Positions 23,906 through 31,511 of a DNA stretch of 33,163 bases are shown here, one piece after another. Within the stretch, counting starts at the first letter, position 1. Each line of letters begins with the position of its first letter. The notes under the pieces are model-generated. The model was not told the DNA's origin and ran no database searches. It worked only from the letters and a program-made list of their open reading frames with translations. This DNA comes from Silicimonas sp. GTDB lineage: Bacteria > Pseudomonadota > Alphaproteobacteria > Rhodobacterales > Rhodobacteraceae. Location: positions 1-33,163 of the forward strand of contig JAJDOD010000106.1 in assembly GCA_022340315.1 (NCBI GenBank), read 5' to 3'. The translations under genes were made by a program, and so were the position numbers.

Positions 23906-24487
23906 CTACCCCTCGACGCGACCCCGCCGATCGCTTCGCAAGTTTGCGTAAAGCACGTGGTTCCGCCAGCGCCCGTTGATCTGCAGATAGCTCTGCGCCA
24001 CGCCTTCATACTTGTAGCCGCATTTCTCAAGAAGCGCCCGCGAGGCGGCATTTTCCGGCAGGCAGGCGCTTTCGAGCCGGCTCAGGTCGAGCACCTCGAA
24101 GGCATAATGCACCAGCGCCGCCAACGCCTCGTGCATGAAGCCCTGCCGGGCGTGATCCGCGCCGATCCAGTAGCCGATCGTGCCTGCCTGGCTCGGCCCG
24201 CGACGGATGTTGTCCAGCGTGATTGCCCCGAGGATCGCCCGATCCTTGCGCCTTGTCAGGAAAAGCGGCACGGCAGAGCCTTGCGCAATCGAGCGGTTGG
24301 CCCAGTAGACGCGGTTGACGAAGCCCTTCCGGGTCAGGTGATCGGCCGACCAGGAAGGCTCCCAGGGTTGCAGGAACTCGGCACTTTCCCTTCGCAAATC
24401 CGACCAGGCGCGAAAATCGGTGTGCATCGGCGGACGCAGGACCATCCGCTCGGTGTCGATGCGTATCTTGCGCTGAAAGCGCAGCAT
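23906..24487 (-). CDS. GNAT family N-acetyltransferase (RimJ/RimL-like)
   Basis: This is an acetyl-CoA-dependent acetyltransferase of about 193 residues. The N-terminus RIDTERMVLRPPMHTDFRAW is typical of RimJ/RimL-type enzymes that acetylate protein N-termini or small amines. The acetyl-CoA-binding motif A is IGYWIGADHARQGFMHEALA, with the Q-G-x-M/A loop. ESACLPENAASRALLEKCGY is motif B, followed by the usual aromatic C-terminal strand. The start codons GTG (24490) and ATG (24487) are consecutive; ATG is listed because it forms TGATG with the stop of the upstream M16 peptidase, indicating coupled translation. The substrate is not predictable. It is the last gene of the cta-thrC-M16 unit. Confidence 0.88.
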   Translation of the reverse strand: MLRFQRKIRIDTERMVLRPPMHTDFRAWSDLRRESAEFLQPWEPSWSADHLTRKGFVNRVYWANRSIAQGSAVPLFLTRRKDRAILGAITLDNIRRGPSQAGTIGYWIGADHARQGFMHEALAALVHYAFEVLDLSRLESACLPENAASRALLEKCGYKYEGVAQSYLQINGRWRNHVLYANLRSDRRGRVEG

Positions 24488-25749
24488 CACGCCGCCAATT
24501 GTCCCGTCATGTCCTGCACCGTCGGCGCACCCGAGACCGGTCCGTAGAGCGCCAGCGCGGCCGCGCCATTGGTGGCCAGACGCTCGGCGAAGGCACGGGT
24601 CTTCTCCACTGAAACGGCGTCGATCCTCTCGACGGTTTCCTCGAGCGGCGGTACGCGGTCCCAGATCGCCAGTTGCCGCGCCAGCCGCTCGGCGCGGCTT
24701 GCCGGGCTCTCCAGGCCCATCAGCATGCCGGCCTTCATCTGCGTCCGCGCGCGGTCGACCTCGGCGGCGGACATGTCCCCGGCGCTGCGCCGCAGCTCTT
24801 CGACCGTCAGACCGATCAGGTCATTCAAATCCTCGTGCCCCGTCCCGGCATAGATCGTCAGCATCCCGCTGTCGGAATAGGCGCTGGCCTGCGCGAAAAT
24901 CGTGTAGCAAAGGCCCCGCCGCTCGCGCGCTTCCTGGAACAGACGCGAGGACATGCCGCCGCCCATCGCGGTTGCATAGACCTGGCCCACATAGACGTCG
25001 TCGGAACGATAGCCCGGCGATTCAAAGGCCAGCGCAAGGTGGGCCTGCTCAAGACCCTTCTCGACCCGGCATTCCCCGCCAAGGAAGCGCGCAGGATCAA
25101 CGTCGCGCGCCGCCGACGCCGCGAGGTGCCCGAACCGCTCCTCCACCATGCGCACGATGGCGTCGTGGTCCACCGCGCCCGCGGCCGCGACGATCAGGTT
25201 TCCCGGCAGATACCGCTCGCTCACGAAACCGGCGAGGTCCCCCCGGTCGAACTTCTCGACCCGGTTCGACGGCCCGAGGATGGGACGCCCCAACGCCTGT
25301 CCCGGATATGCCGTCTCCTGCAGCCAGTCGAAGATGATGTCGTCGGGCGTGTCCAGCGCCTGCCCGATCTCCTGAAGGATCACGTGGCGTTCGACCTCGA
25401 TCTCGCGCGGATCGAAGACCGGGTTCAGTACGATGTCGGAAATCACGTCCAGCGCCAACGGCACGTCCTCGCCCAGCACACGGGCATAGAATGCGGTCAT
25501 TTCGCGGCTGGTATAGGCGTTGATATAGCCGCCCACATCCTCGATTGCCTCGGCAATCTGCAAGGCGTCGCGCGTGCTTGTGCCCTTGAACGCCATGTGT
25601 TCGAGAAAATGCGCCACCCCGTTCTGCTCGGCGCGCTCGTGCCGTCCTCCTGCCGTCACCCAGACCCCAAGCGACGCGGACTTCAGGCCAGGCATGTGTT
25701 CGGTCACGACGCGAACGCCGTTCGGCAGGCGGTGAAGGTCTACAGTCAC
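24487..25749 (-). CDS. M16 family zinc metallopeptidase (mitochondrial processing peptidase-like)
   Basis: This 420-residue protein is a pitrilysin-type peptidase related to the beta subunit of mitochondrial processing peptidase. The inverted zinc motif HFLEH is complete at 47-51, and the third ligand Glu127 is at the expected 76-residue distance (in VERHVILQEIGQ). The glycine-rich C-terminal half typical of the family is present (YATAMGGGMSSRLFQEARERRGLCYTIFAQ). The lack of a signal peptide suggests a cytoplasmic enzyme. The start ATG overlaps the thrC stop by four bases (25746-25749), and the stop overlaps the GNAT start. The thrC-M16-GNAT order is one I recall from related bacteria. Confidence 0.94.
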   Translation of the reverse strand: MTVDLHRLPNGVRVVTEHMPGLKSASLGVWVTAGGRHERAEQNGVAHFLEHMAFKGTSTRDALQIAEAIEDVGGYINAYTSREMTAFYARVLGEDVPLALDVISDIVLNPVFDPREIEVERHVILQEIGQALDTPDDIIFDWLQETAYPGQALGRPILGPSNRVEKFDRGDLAGFVSERYLPGNLIVAAAGAVDHDAIVRMVEERFGHLAASAARDVDPARFLGGECRVEKGLEQAHLALAFESPGYRSDDVYVGQVYATAMGGGMSSRLFQEARERRGLCYTIFAQASAYSDSGMLTIYAGTGHEDLNDLIGLTVEELRRSAGDMSAAEVDRARTQMKAGMLMGLESPASRAERLARQLAIWDRVPPLEETVERIDAVSVEKTRAFAERLATNGAAALALYGPVSGAPTVQDMTGQLAA

Positions 25750-27137
25750 TTGGCGCGTTTCTCCCGGATCAGGCCCTGAATGGCGCCGAGATCGTTTTCA
25801 ACCCGGCTTACCCGCTCTGAACGGTCATAAAGATCTGCCATCCGGTTGGGAAGAGGGGGGCGAATTTCTGTCGCGGCTTCAACGGCATCGGGGAACTTCG
25901 CCGGATGCGCCGTGGCCAGCGCGATCATCGGCACCGCGATGTCCTGGTGGTCCCGCGCCACCTCCAGCCCGACGGCGGTGTGCGGGCAGACCAGTTCCTG
26001 GCTTTCGGCCAGCGTCGCCGCGATCCGGGCGCTTGTTTCCTCCTCGCTGACCGCGCCGGAGGAGAAATGCTCGCAGATCGCCTCATGCGCGCCCTGGCTG
26101 ATCGTGAAGCCGCCTTCGCTCCGCAATTCCTGCATCAGTTGCGCAACCGCGCCGCCATCGCGCCCGTAAGCGTCGAACAGAAGCCGCTCGAAGTTCGAGC
26201 TCACCTGGATGTCCATCGAGGGACTGATCGAGGGCATCACCGTTCCGGTCCGGTATTCGCCGTCCCGGAACGCCCGGTCGAGAATGTCGTTCTGGTTCGT
26301 CGCCACCACCAGCCGGTCGATCGGCAGACCCATCCGCCGCGCGATCTCGCCGGCGTAGATGTCGCCGAAATTGCCGGTCGGCACGGTGAAGCTCACGCGC
26401 CGCTCCGGCGCGCCCAGCGACACCGCGGAGGTGAAGTAATAGACGATCTGCGCCATCACCCGCGCCCAGTTGATCGAGTTCACCGCCGCCAGCCCGACCT
26501 CGTCGCGGAATGCATGGTCGGCGAACATGTCCTTCAGATGCCGCTGGCAGTCGTCGAAGGTGCCATCCACGGCCAGCGCATGCACGTTGGCCTCGACGGG
26601 CGTGGTCATCTGCCGCCGCTGCACCTCGGACACCCGCCCATGCGGATAGAGGATGCAGACATCGACGTTCTCCAACCCCCGGAACGCCTCGATCGCCGCA
26701 CTTCCCGTGTCGCCGCTCGTGGCACCAACGATGGTGATCCGGCGCCCGTTCCGCTTCAGCACCGCCTGGAACATCTGCCCGATCAACTGCATGGCGAAGT
26801 CCTTGAACGCCAGCGTCGGCCCGTGGAACAGCTCTAAGAGCCACAAGCCGCTGTCGATCTGCTTCAGCGGCGCGCGCGCGACATGGCCGAATTCCTCGTA
26901 TGCCGCCGCGATCAGTTCGCGGAACTCGTCCTCGCTGAAGGTGTCGCCCACGAACGGCGCCATCACGTCATAGGCCGCGTCCTCGTAGCTCCCCAGACGC
27001 ATCCGCGCGATCTGGCCCTTGCTCAGAACCGGCACCGTCTCGGGCACGTAAAGGCCACCATCCGGCGCGAGCCCCGTCAGCATCGTATCCTCGAAAGACA
27101 GCGCGGGCGCCTCCCCCCGCGTCGAGACGTATTTCAT
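25746..27137 (-). CDS. thrC: threonine synthase
   Basis: ThrC converts O-phospho-L-homoserine to L-threonine with pyridoxal phosphate, the last step of threonine synthesis. The product is 463 residues, in the range of the bacterial/yeast-type long form. The N-terminal MKYVSTRGEAPALSFEDTML is characteristic. The PLP-binding lysine is Lys112 in HGPTLAFKDFAMQ. ATSGDTGSAAIEAFRG and the phosphate-contact region VPTGNFGDIYAGEIARRMG are intact. It starts 10 bases after the SURF1 gene and overlaps the M16 gene by four bases, so it is probably transcribed with the oxidase genes. That places amino-acid synthesis downstream of respiratory genes, an order I recall as conserved in Rhodobacterales. Confidence 0.96.
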   Translation of the reverse strand: MKYVSTRGEAPALSFEDTMLTGLAPDGGLYVPETVPVLSKGQIARMRLGSYEDAAYDVMAPFVGDTFSEDEFRELIAAAYEEFGHVARAPLKQIDSGLWLLELFHGPTLAFKDFAMQLIGQMFQAVLKRNGRRITIVGATSGDTGSAAIEAFRGLENVDVCILYPHGRVSEVQRRQMTTPVEANVHALAVDGTFDDCQRHLKDMFADHAFRDEVGLAAVNSINWARVMAQIVYYFTSAVSLGAPERRVSFTVPTGNFGDIYAGEIARRMGLPIDRLVVATNQNDILDRAFRDGEYRTGTVMPSISPSMDIQVSSNFERLLFDAYGRDGGAVAQLMQELRSEGGFTISQGAHEAICEHFSSGAVSEEETSARIAATLAESQELVCPHTAVGLEVARDHQDIAVPMIALATAHPAKFPDAVEAATEIRPPLPNRMADLYDRSERVSRVENDLGAIQGLIREKRAK

Positions 27138-27147
27138 CGGCCTTCCC

Positions 27148-27840
27148 TCAATTCTGCCGTCTGGCTGTACGCCAGAGCAGGAACAAAGTCATCCCCGCCC
27201 AGACCAGCGCCAGCCCGAACCACTGCACCGCATAGCCCAGATGGTTGTTCGGTATCCCCTCGGTCGTCACGGGCAAGGGTGTCGCGGGCGGATCGTTGAC
27301 CGAGACCTCGCGCGCAATCACCAGCACCGGCTCGGTTCCCAACACCTCCGCCATCCGCGCCACGTCACGCCCGAAGAACACGCCGCGCGCATCCGGCTCG
27401 GGCGTCCACGTGTCGACCTCCTCCGGCCAGTGCAGGTTCCCCGTCACCGTCACATCCGTCGCAGCCGCCGTCCTGGTCGAGGCATCGAGCGGCCCGGTTC
27501 CGTCGATCCCCCCCCGATCCACCATGATCCGCCGCCCGTCCTCGGTCTCGAAGGCCGCCACCAGCCGATAAACCGGCCCGCCCTCGCGGCTCTTGAAGAC
27601 AGGAATATCCCGCCCGTCGAACGCCCCAACGACCGCAACGGGCAAATACCGCTCGGTCTCCCTGTCAGGCGCGACCGGCAACCCGATCGGGTCCGCCGCG
27701 ATCCGAGCCTCGATCTCCGCCAGAACGCCCTCCTTCCAGGCCAGACGCTGCAACTGCCAGATGCCCAGCCCGGACAAGACCCCGCAGCCAGCGATCCCGA
27801 TCACCACCGGAAACAGAAAGCGCCGCAAAGCCATCTTCAT
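27148..27840 (-). CDS. SURF1 family cytochrome c oxidase assembly protein
   Basis: SURF1 (Shy1) helps insert heme a into subunit I of aa3-type cytochrome c oxidase. The 230-residue product has the expected two membrane helices, one at the N-terminus (about 8-27) followed by GLGIWQLQRLAWKEGVLAEI, and one at the C-terminus (YAVQWFGLALVWAGMTLFLLW). A periplasmic domain of about 170 residues lies between them. The start MKMALRRF uses the ATGAAG that ends intergenic element copy B, whose AGGA serves as ribosome-binding site. The strong hairpins before it, between ctaE and this gene, may lower its expression compared with the structural subunits. It is followed by thrC after 10 bases. Confidence 0.93.
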   Translation of the reverse strand: MKMALRRFLFPVVIGIAGCGVLSGLGIWQLQRLAWKEGVLAEIEARIAADPIGLPVAPDRETERYLPVAVVGAFDGRDIPVFKSREGGPVYRLVAAFETEDGRRIMVDRGGIDGTGPLDASTRTAAATDVTVTGNLHWPEEVDTWTPEPDARGVFFGRDVARMAEVLGTEPVLVIAREVSVNDPPATPLPVTTEGIPNNHLGYAVQWFGLALVWAGMTLFLLWRTARRQN

Positions 27841-27926
27841 CGGTCCTCAAATATCCCTGGGGGTGAATTGGCTGAAAGCCAAGAGGGGGGCGGCGCCCCC
27901 CTCTTCTTCGCGACGGGCAAAGCCCG
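27835..27926 (-). repeat. intergenic hairpin element, copy B, supplying the SURF1 gene start
   Basis: Read on the minus strand, three hairpins (27914-27926, 27881-27905 and 27868-27882 on plus coordinates) precede a core at 27835-27863 almost identical to copy A at 13752-13779. The core contains ATATTTGAGGACCGATGAA, in which AGGA is a ribosome-binding site and ATGAAG is the first two codons of the SURF1 gene. The element therefore overlaps the coding sequence and is not a passive spacer. Confidence 0.65.
27881..27905. terminator. strong GC hairpin between ctaE and the SURF1 gene
   Basis: AAGAGGGGGGC and GCCCCCCTCTT form a perfect 11-bp stem around a GGC loop. The TTGGCT-GAA-AGCCAA hairpin (27868-27882) abuts it. 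No T-run follows on the minus strand, so it is more likely an attenuating or mRNA-protecting structure within the operon than a full terminator. Confidence 0.5.
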
Positions 27927-27944
27927 GCGCAAAACCTCATTCGA

Positions 27945-28748
27945 TCAGGCGCTGCCCCAGATGTAGATCGCCGCGAAAAGGAACAGCCACACCACGTCCA
28001 CGAAGTGCCAGTACCAGGCCGCCGCCTCGAAGCCGACGTGCTTCTCGGGCGTGAAGTGCCCGGCCCGCAGGCGCAGGTAACAGACGAACAGGAAGATCGT
28101 GCCCACGATCACGTGGAAGCCGTGGAACCCGGTCGCCATGAAGAAGGTCGCGCCATAGATGTTGCCAGAGAACCCGAAGGCCGCGTGGCTGTACTCATAG
28201 GCCTGGAAGACCGTGAACAGCAGGCCCAGCAGAACCGCGATGATCAGGCCCGTGGCCATGTCCTTGCGGTTGTTCTCATGCGCGATCGCATGGTGCGCCC
28301 AGGTCGCCGCCGCGCCCGAGCAGAGCAGGATCAGCGTGTTGATCAGCGGCAGGTGCCACGGATCGAAGGTCTCGATCCCGGCAGGCGGCCAGACGCCGTC
28401 GACCATCGGGCTTTCCGGTCCCATCGGGTAGAGCGCGTTCTTGAAGAACGCCCAGAACCAGGCGCTGAAGAACATGACCTCCGACATGATGAACATGATG
28501 AAGCCGTAGCGCAGGCCGAGCCGGACGACCGGCGTGTGGTCCCCGATGTTCGATTCCTTGACCACCTCGGACCACCAGGCGAACATCACGTAGCAGACGC
28601 CGACAAAGCCGATCGCCGCCATGATCCAGGTGATATCGTGCATCCAGAGCACGGCCCCGAAGAGCATCGTGAACCCCGAGACAGCCCCGAGGAAAGGCAG
28701 CACCGAGGGCTGAAGGATGTGGTAGTCGTGGTTCTTTTCATGCGCCAT
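27945..28748 (-). CDS. ctaE: cytochrome c oxidase subunit III
   Basis: This is subunit III of the aa3-type heme-copper oxidase, an inner-membrane protein that binds lipids and keeps proton uptake into subunit I efficient. The 267-residue product has seven predicted membrane helices. Characteristic stretches are [18 protein letters not shown] at the N-terminus, [20 protein letters not shown] with the conserved Glu of helix 3, and [19 protein letters not shown]. The C-terminus [23 protein letters not shown] is the standard ending. It follows ctaG after 20 bases and is separated from the SURF1 gene by the hairpin element. Subunit I (ctaD) is not in the window, as is usual for this locus in Rhodobacterales. 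Confidence 0.97.
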   Translation of the reverse strand: MAHEKNHDYHILQPSVLPFLGAVSGFTMLFGAVLWMHDITWIMAAIGFVGVCYVMFAWWSEVVKESNIGDHTPVVRLGLRYGFIMFIMSEVMFFSAWFWAFFKNALYPMGPESPMVDGVWPPAGIETFDPWHLPLINTLILLCSGAAATWAHHAIAHENNRKDMATGLIIAVLLGLLFTVFQAYEYSHAAFGFSGNIYGATFFMATGFHGFHVIVGTIFLFVCYLRLRAGHFTPEKHVGFEAAAWYWHFVDVVWLFLFAAIYIWGSA

Positions 28749-28768
28749 GTCGGTTGTTCCCCCGGGCG

Positions 28769-29362
28769 TTAGTTGACGTCTGTTGCACTGTCCGGAACGT
28801 CCAGCGCCGCCTGGCCCGAGATATACTCGTCAGGCAGGTCGGTCTCGTGGAACGTGTAGGACAAGGTGATGGTTTTTACAAAGCGGGCATCGCGATCCTC
28901 GAGGATCTCTGGCTCGACGAAATAGCTGACCGGCATCTGCACCCGCTGGCCGGGCTCCAGCACCTGCATCTCGAAGCAGAAGCACTGTATCTTCGAGAAA
29001 TAGGCACCGGCCGAATAGGGCGCGACGTTGAAGCTCGCGGTGCCCGCGATCACCCGATCCGTCGGATTGTAGGCCTCGAAGAACGCCAGCCCTTCCTCGC
29101 CGATGTGGATGCGCTGGCTGTGCTCGACCGGCTTGAACTCCCAGGGCATGCCGGCCGCCTTGTTGGCGTCGAAGCGGATCGTGACTTCCTGCCGGATGGC
29201 ACCCGGCGCGGCATCGGCCACATCCGTCGCCCCGCCCCAGCCGGTCACGCGGCAGAACAGGTCGTAGAGCGGCACGGACGCCCAGGCAAGCGTCCCCATC
29301 GTCAGGATGACGACGCCGAGCTGCAGCACTGTCTTGCGCTTCGGATCAAGCGGCGTGCTCAT
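28769..29362 (-). CDS. ctaG: cytochrome c oxidase assembly protein CtaG (Cox11), CuB insertion
   Basis: CtaG/Cox11 delivers copper to the CuB site of subunit I. The 197-residue product has one N-terminal membrane helix (about 11-30) and a periplasmic beta domain. The copper-binding pair is in IQCFCFEMQ (Cys127 and Cys129), and the additional conserved Cys is Cys37 in [28 protein letters not shown] and the C-terminal ITLSYTF are also family marks. Its ATG overlaps the stop of the 59-aa gene by four bases (ATGA), so it is translationally coupled to it. It is an ordinary full-length member of the family. Confidence 0.96.
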   Translation of the reverse strand: MSTPLDPKRKTVLQLGVVILTMGTLAWASVPLYDLFCRVTGWGGATDVADAAPGAIRQEVTIRFDANKAAGMPWEFKPVEHSQRIHIGEEGLAFFEAYNPTDRVIAGTASFNVAPYSAGAYFSKIQCFCFEMQVLEPGQRVQMPVSYFVEPEILEDRDARFVKTITLSYTFHETDLPDEYISGQAALDVPDSATDVN

Positions 29363-29538
29363 TTCGTCGCCTCCATCTCCGGGCGCACCACGTGGTCGAA
29401 GGCCTGCATCGGGTCGCCCCGCGTCACCTTCACCATCGTCAGCGCCAGAATGACCACCACGAACCCCGCGAGCGTCAGGCCAAGCCCGACGTTGCGCGAC
29501 TTGCGCCTCTCGTGCAGCTCGTGCGTGACACGCATCAT
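29359..29538 (-). CDS. 59-aa single-pass membrane protein in the cta operon
   Basis: A short gene fills the gap between ctaB and ctaG exactly. Its ATG (29538) overlaps the ctaB stop by four bases, and its TGA overlaps the ctaG start by four bases. The product begins MMRVTHELHERRKSRNVG, has one hydrophobic helix at about 18-36 (LGLTLAGFVVVILALTMVK), and ends in a short tail with EMEATK. The positive residues before the helix predict an N-in topology. Small proteins occupy this position in other Rhodobacterales and in Paracoccus and are sometimes called CoxF-like or annotated as oxidase assembly proteins. The coupling on both sides strongly suggests a role in oxidase assembly or stability, but the sequence gives no mechanism. 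Confidence 0.82.
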   Translation of the reverse strand: MMRVTHELHERRKSRNVGLGLTLAGFVVVILALTMVKVTRGDPMQAFDHVVRPEMEATK

Positions 29539-30461
29539 GCCATCACCCCACGGACCGCCGCATCGGCCACCAGAGCGGCGAAATGCAGGAAGAGGTAGTA
29601 CAGCGAAAGCCGGAAGAACTTCTTCTCGACCAGGTAATTATCCGCCTCCGCCGCCGCGTCGTCGCGCCGCCAGATTGCCACCGCACCCTTGAGGAAGAGC
29701 GCGTTCAGAACAAGCGCCGCGACCAGAGTGACCGGCCCGCCAACCGGGGTCAGAGCCAGTCCGATCGCCACCAGCGCCACCGCAACGGTATAGCCCAGGA
29801 TATGCCGCCGAGTCGTGTCGCGCCCGTGCGTGACCGTCAGCATCGGCACATTGGCGTCGCCGTAGTCCGACTTGGTGAACAGCGCCAGCGCCCAGAAATG
29901 CGGCGGTGTCCACATGAAGATCAGCGCGAACATCAGCACGCTCGCCATCGAGACGTCGCCCGTGACCGCTGCCCAGCCGATCATCGGCGGGAAGGCACCC
30001 GCGGCACCGCCGATGACGATGTTGTGCGGCGTCGAGCGCTTCAGCCACATCGAATAGATGACGGCATAGAAGAAGATCGTGAAGGCAAGGAGCGCGGCGG
30101 CAAAGAAGTTGGTGGCCAGCCCCAGCATCACCACCGAGATACCCGAGAGCGCCAACCCGATGGCCAGCGCCTCACCCGGCTCGACCCGTCCGCTTGGCAC
30201 AGGCCGCTTGGCCGTGCGCCGCATCATCGCGTCGATATCCGCATCGTACCACATGTTCAGCGCGCCCGAGGCCCCTGCCCCCAGCGCGATGAACAGGATG
30301 GCCGCGAATATCTCGACCGCGTGCAGCGATCCGGGCGCGACCAGAAGCCCGACCAGCGCGGTGAAAACCACGAGCGACATCACCCGTGGTTTCAGCAGCG
30401 CGAAGTAGTCGCCGAAGGTCGGCTCGTACTCGCGCGGCGCGTTGATCGAAAGATCGGTCAT
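29535..30461 (-). CDS. ctaB: protoheme IX farnesyltransferase (heme O synthase)
   Basis: CtaB attaches a farnesyl group to heme B to make heme O, the precursor of heme A for the aa3 oxidase. It is a UbiA-family membrane prenyltransferase of 308 residues with about eight to nine helices. The first prenyl-diphosphate/Mg motif is NMWYDADIDAMMRRTAKRP (Asn69, Asp73, Asp77). The N-terminal FGDYFALLKPRVMSLVVFTALVG and the second loop KRSTPHNIVIGGAAGAFPPMIGW are diagnostic. It lies three bases after ctaC and overlaps the 59-aa gene by four bases. ctaA (heme A synthase) is not present here. Confidence 0.97.
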   Translation of the reverse strand: MTDLSINAPREYEPTFGDYFALLKPRVMSLVVFTALVGLLVAPGSLHAVEIFAAILFIALGAGASGALNMWYDADIDAMMRRTAKRPVPSGRVEPGEALAIGLALSGISVVMLGLATNFFAAALLAFTIFFYAVIYSMWLKRSTPHNIVIGGAAGAFPPMIGWAAVTGDVSMASVLMFALIFMWTPPHFWALALFTKSDYGDANVPMLTVTHGRDTTRRHILGYTVAVALVAIGLALTPVGGPVTLVAALVLNALFLKGAVAIWRRDDAAAEADNYLVEKKFFRLSLYYLFLHFAALVADAAVRGVMA

Positions 30462-30464
30462 GCG

Positions 30465-31346
30465 TTACTCGCTGGCTGCCACGCGCACCGAACCGGGTTC
30501 GACATACCGACCGGCGGTCTGCGTTTCCGCGATCCAGGCGTCAAACTCGGCCTGCGTCACGGCCTTGACCGTGATCGGCATATAGGCATGGCTCAGGCCG
30601 CAAAGCTCCGAGCACTGGCCGAAGTAAATGCCTTCCATCCCCTCGTCGATCTCGAACCACATCTCGGCCAGACGACCCGGCACCGCGTCCTGCTTCACGC
30701 CGAAGGCGGGAATCGTCCAGGCATGGATCACGTCCGCTCCGGTCGCCTGTACGACGACGATCTTGCCGGTCGGCACGACCACGGCGGTGTCGGTCGCCAG
30801 CAGGAACTGCTGGTCGGTATAGCCCGCTTCGGAAAGCTGCGCCGAGACTTCGGGCGTCAGCTGATTTCCATAATCCGAGCCGATCATGTAGCTGTCGAAC
30901 GAGATGTCATGGTCGGGATACTCGTAGCCCCAGTACCACTGGTACCCGGTCGCTTTCACGAACACCTCCGGTTCCGGAATCTCCTGCTGCTTGAACAGCA
31001 CCGGCAGCGAGAAAGCACCGATGAACACGAGAATCACGATCGGGATCACCGTCCATGCCACTTCGATCGGGGTATTGTGGGTGAACGACGCCGGTTCCGG
31101 ATTGGCACGCTGGTTGTAGCGCAGGATGCAAATTGCCAGAAGCGCCACCACGAACAGTGAAATCACGGTGATTATTACGAGAAGCATGCCGTCCAGCCAG
31201 TGAATGTCGCGGGCAAGCTCGGTCGCGGCGGGCTGCCAGCCCATCTTGCCCTGAACGGGCTGTCCGATCACCTGAAGCTCCTGAGCGGCGGCGGCGCCAC
31301 CGGCAATCGCGGCGGCCAGGCTTGTGGCAAGAGTTCTCAGACGCAT
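30465..31346 (-). CDS. ctaC: cytochrome c oxidase subunit II
   Basis: Subunit II receives electrons from cytochrome c at its CuA centre. The 293-residue precursor has a signal peptide (about 1-21, ending GGAAAAQ), membrane helices at about 52-75 and 98-117, and a periplasmic cupredoxin domain. The aromatic electron-entry region is GYQWYWGYEYPD (134-145). All CuA ligands are visible: His208, Cys245, Glu247, Cys249, His253 and Met256 in the CSELCGLSHAYM region. The same frame is open for 314 codons further upstream opposite tldD, but ATG 31346 with the signal peptide directly behind it is the evident start. It is the first gene of the oxidase operon, divergent from tldD. Confidence 0.97.
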   Translation of the reverse strand: MRLRTLATSLAAAIAGGAAAAQELQVIGQPVQGKMGWQPAATELARDIHWLDGMLLVIITVISLFVVALLAICILRYNQRANPEPASFTHNTPIEVAWTVIPIVILVFIGAFSLPVLFKQQEIPEPEVFVKATGYQWYWGYEYPDHDISFDSYMIGSDYGNQLTPEVSAQLSEAGYTDQQFLLATDTAVVVPTGKIVVVQATGADVIHAWTIPAFGVKQDAVPGRLAEMWFEIDEGMEGIYFGQCSELCGLSHAYMPITVKAVTQAEFDAWIAETQTAGRYVEPGSVRVAASE

Positions 31347-31511
31347 GTTCTGTCGATCCTGATTCCAGATAACGTTCCCAACCCGCACGCCAATCGCAGA
31401 CGCACCGGCCTGTTGTTCTTTCGCCGCTAGAAACCATATTAGGGCCTGAGGAACAAGCGCATCCCTTGCGGCATTCAGCCGCTCATGGTGCCAATGAAAG
31501 GCCGCACGCAC
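31347..31511. promoter_or_regulatory. divergent ctaC / tldD intergenic region
   Basis: The 165 bases between these genes should hold the promoters for the whole oxidase operon and for tldD. An AT-rich spot CCATATTAGG (31434-31443) offers a -10-like TATTAG on the plus strand with a poor TTGTTC 18 bases upstream, and TAATAT on the minus strand without a matching -35. I see nothing strong enough to fix either start of transcription. Confidence 0.3.
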
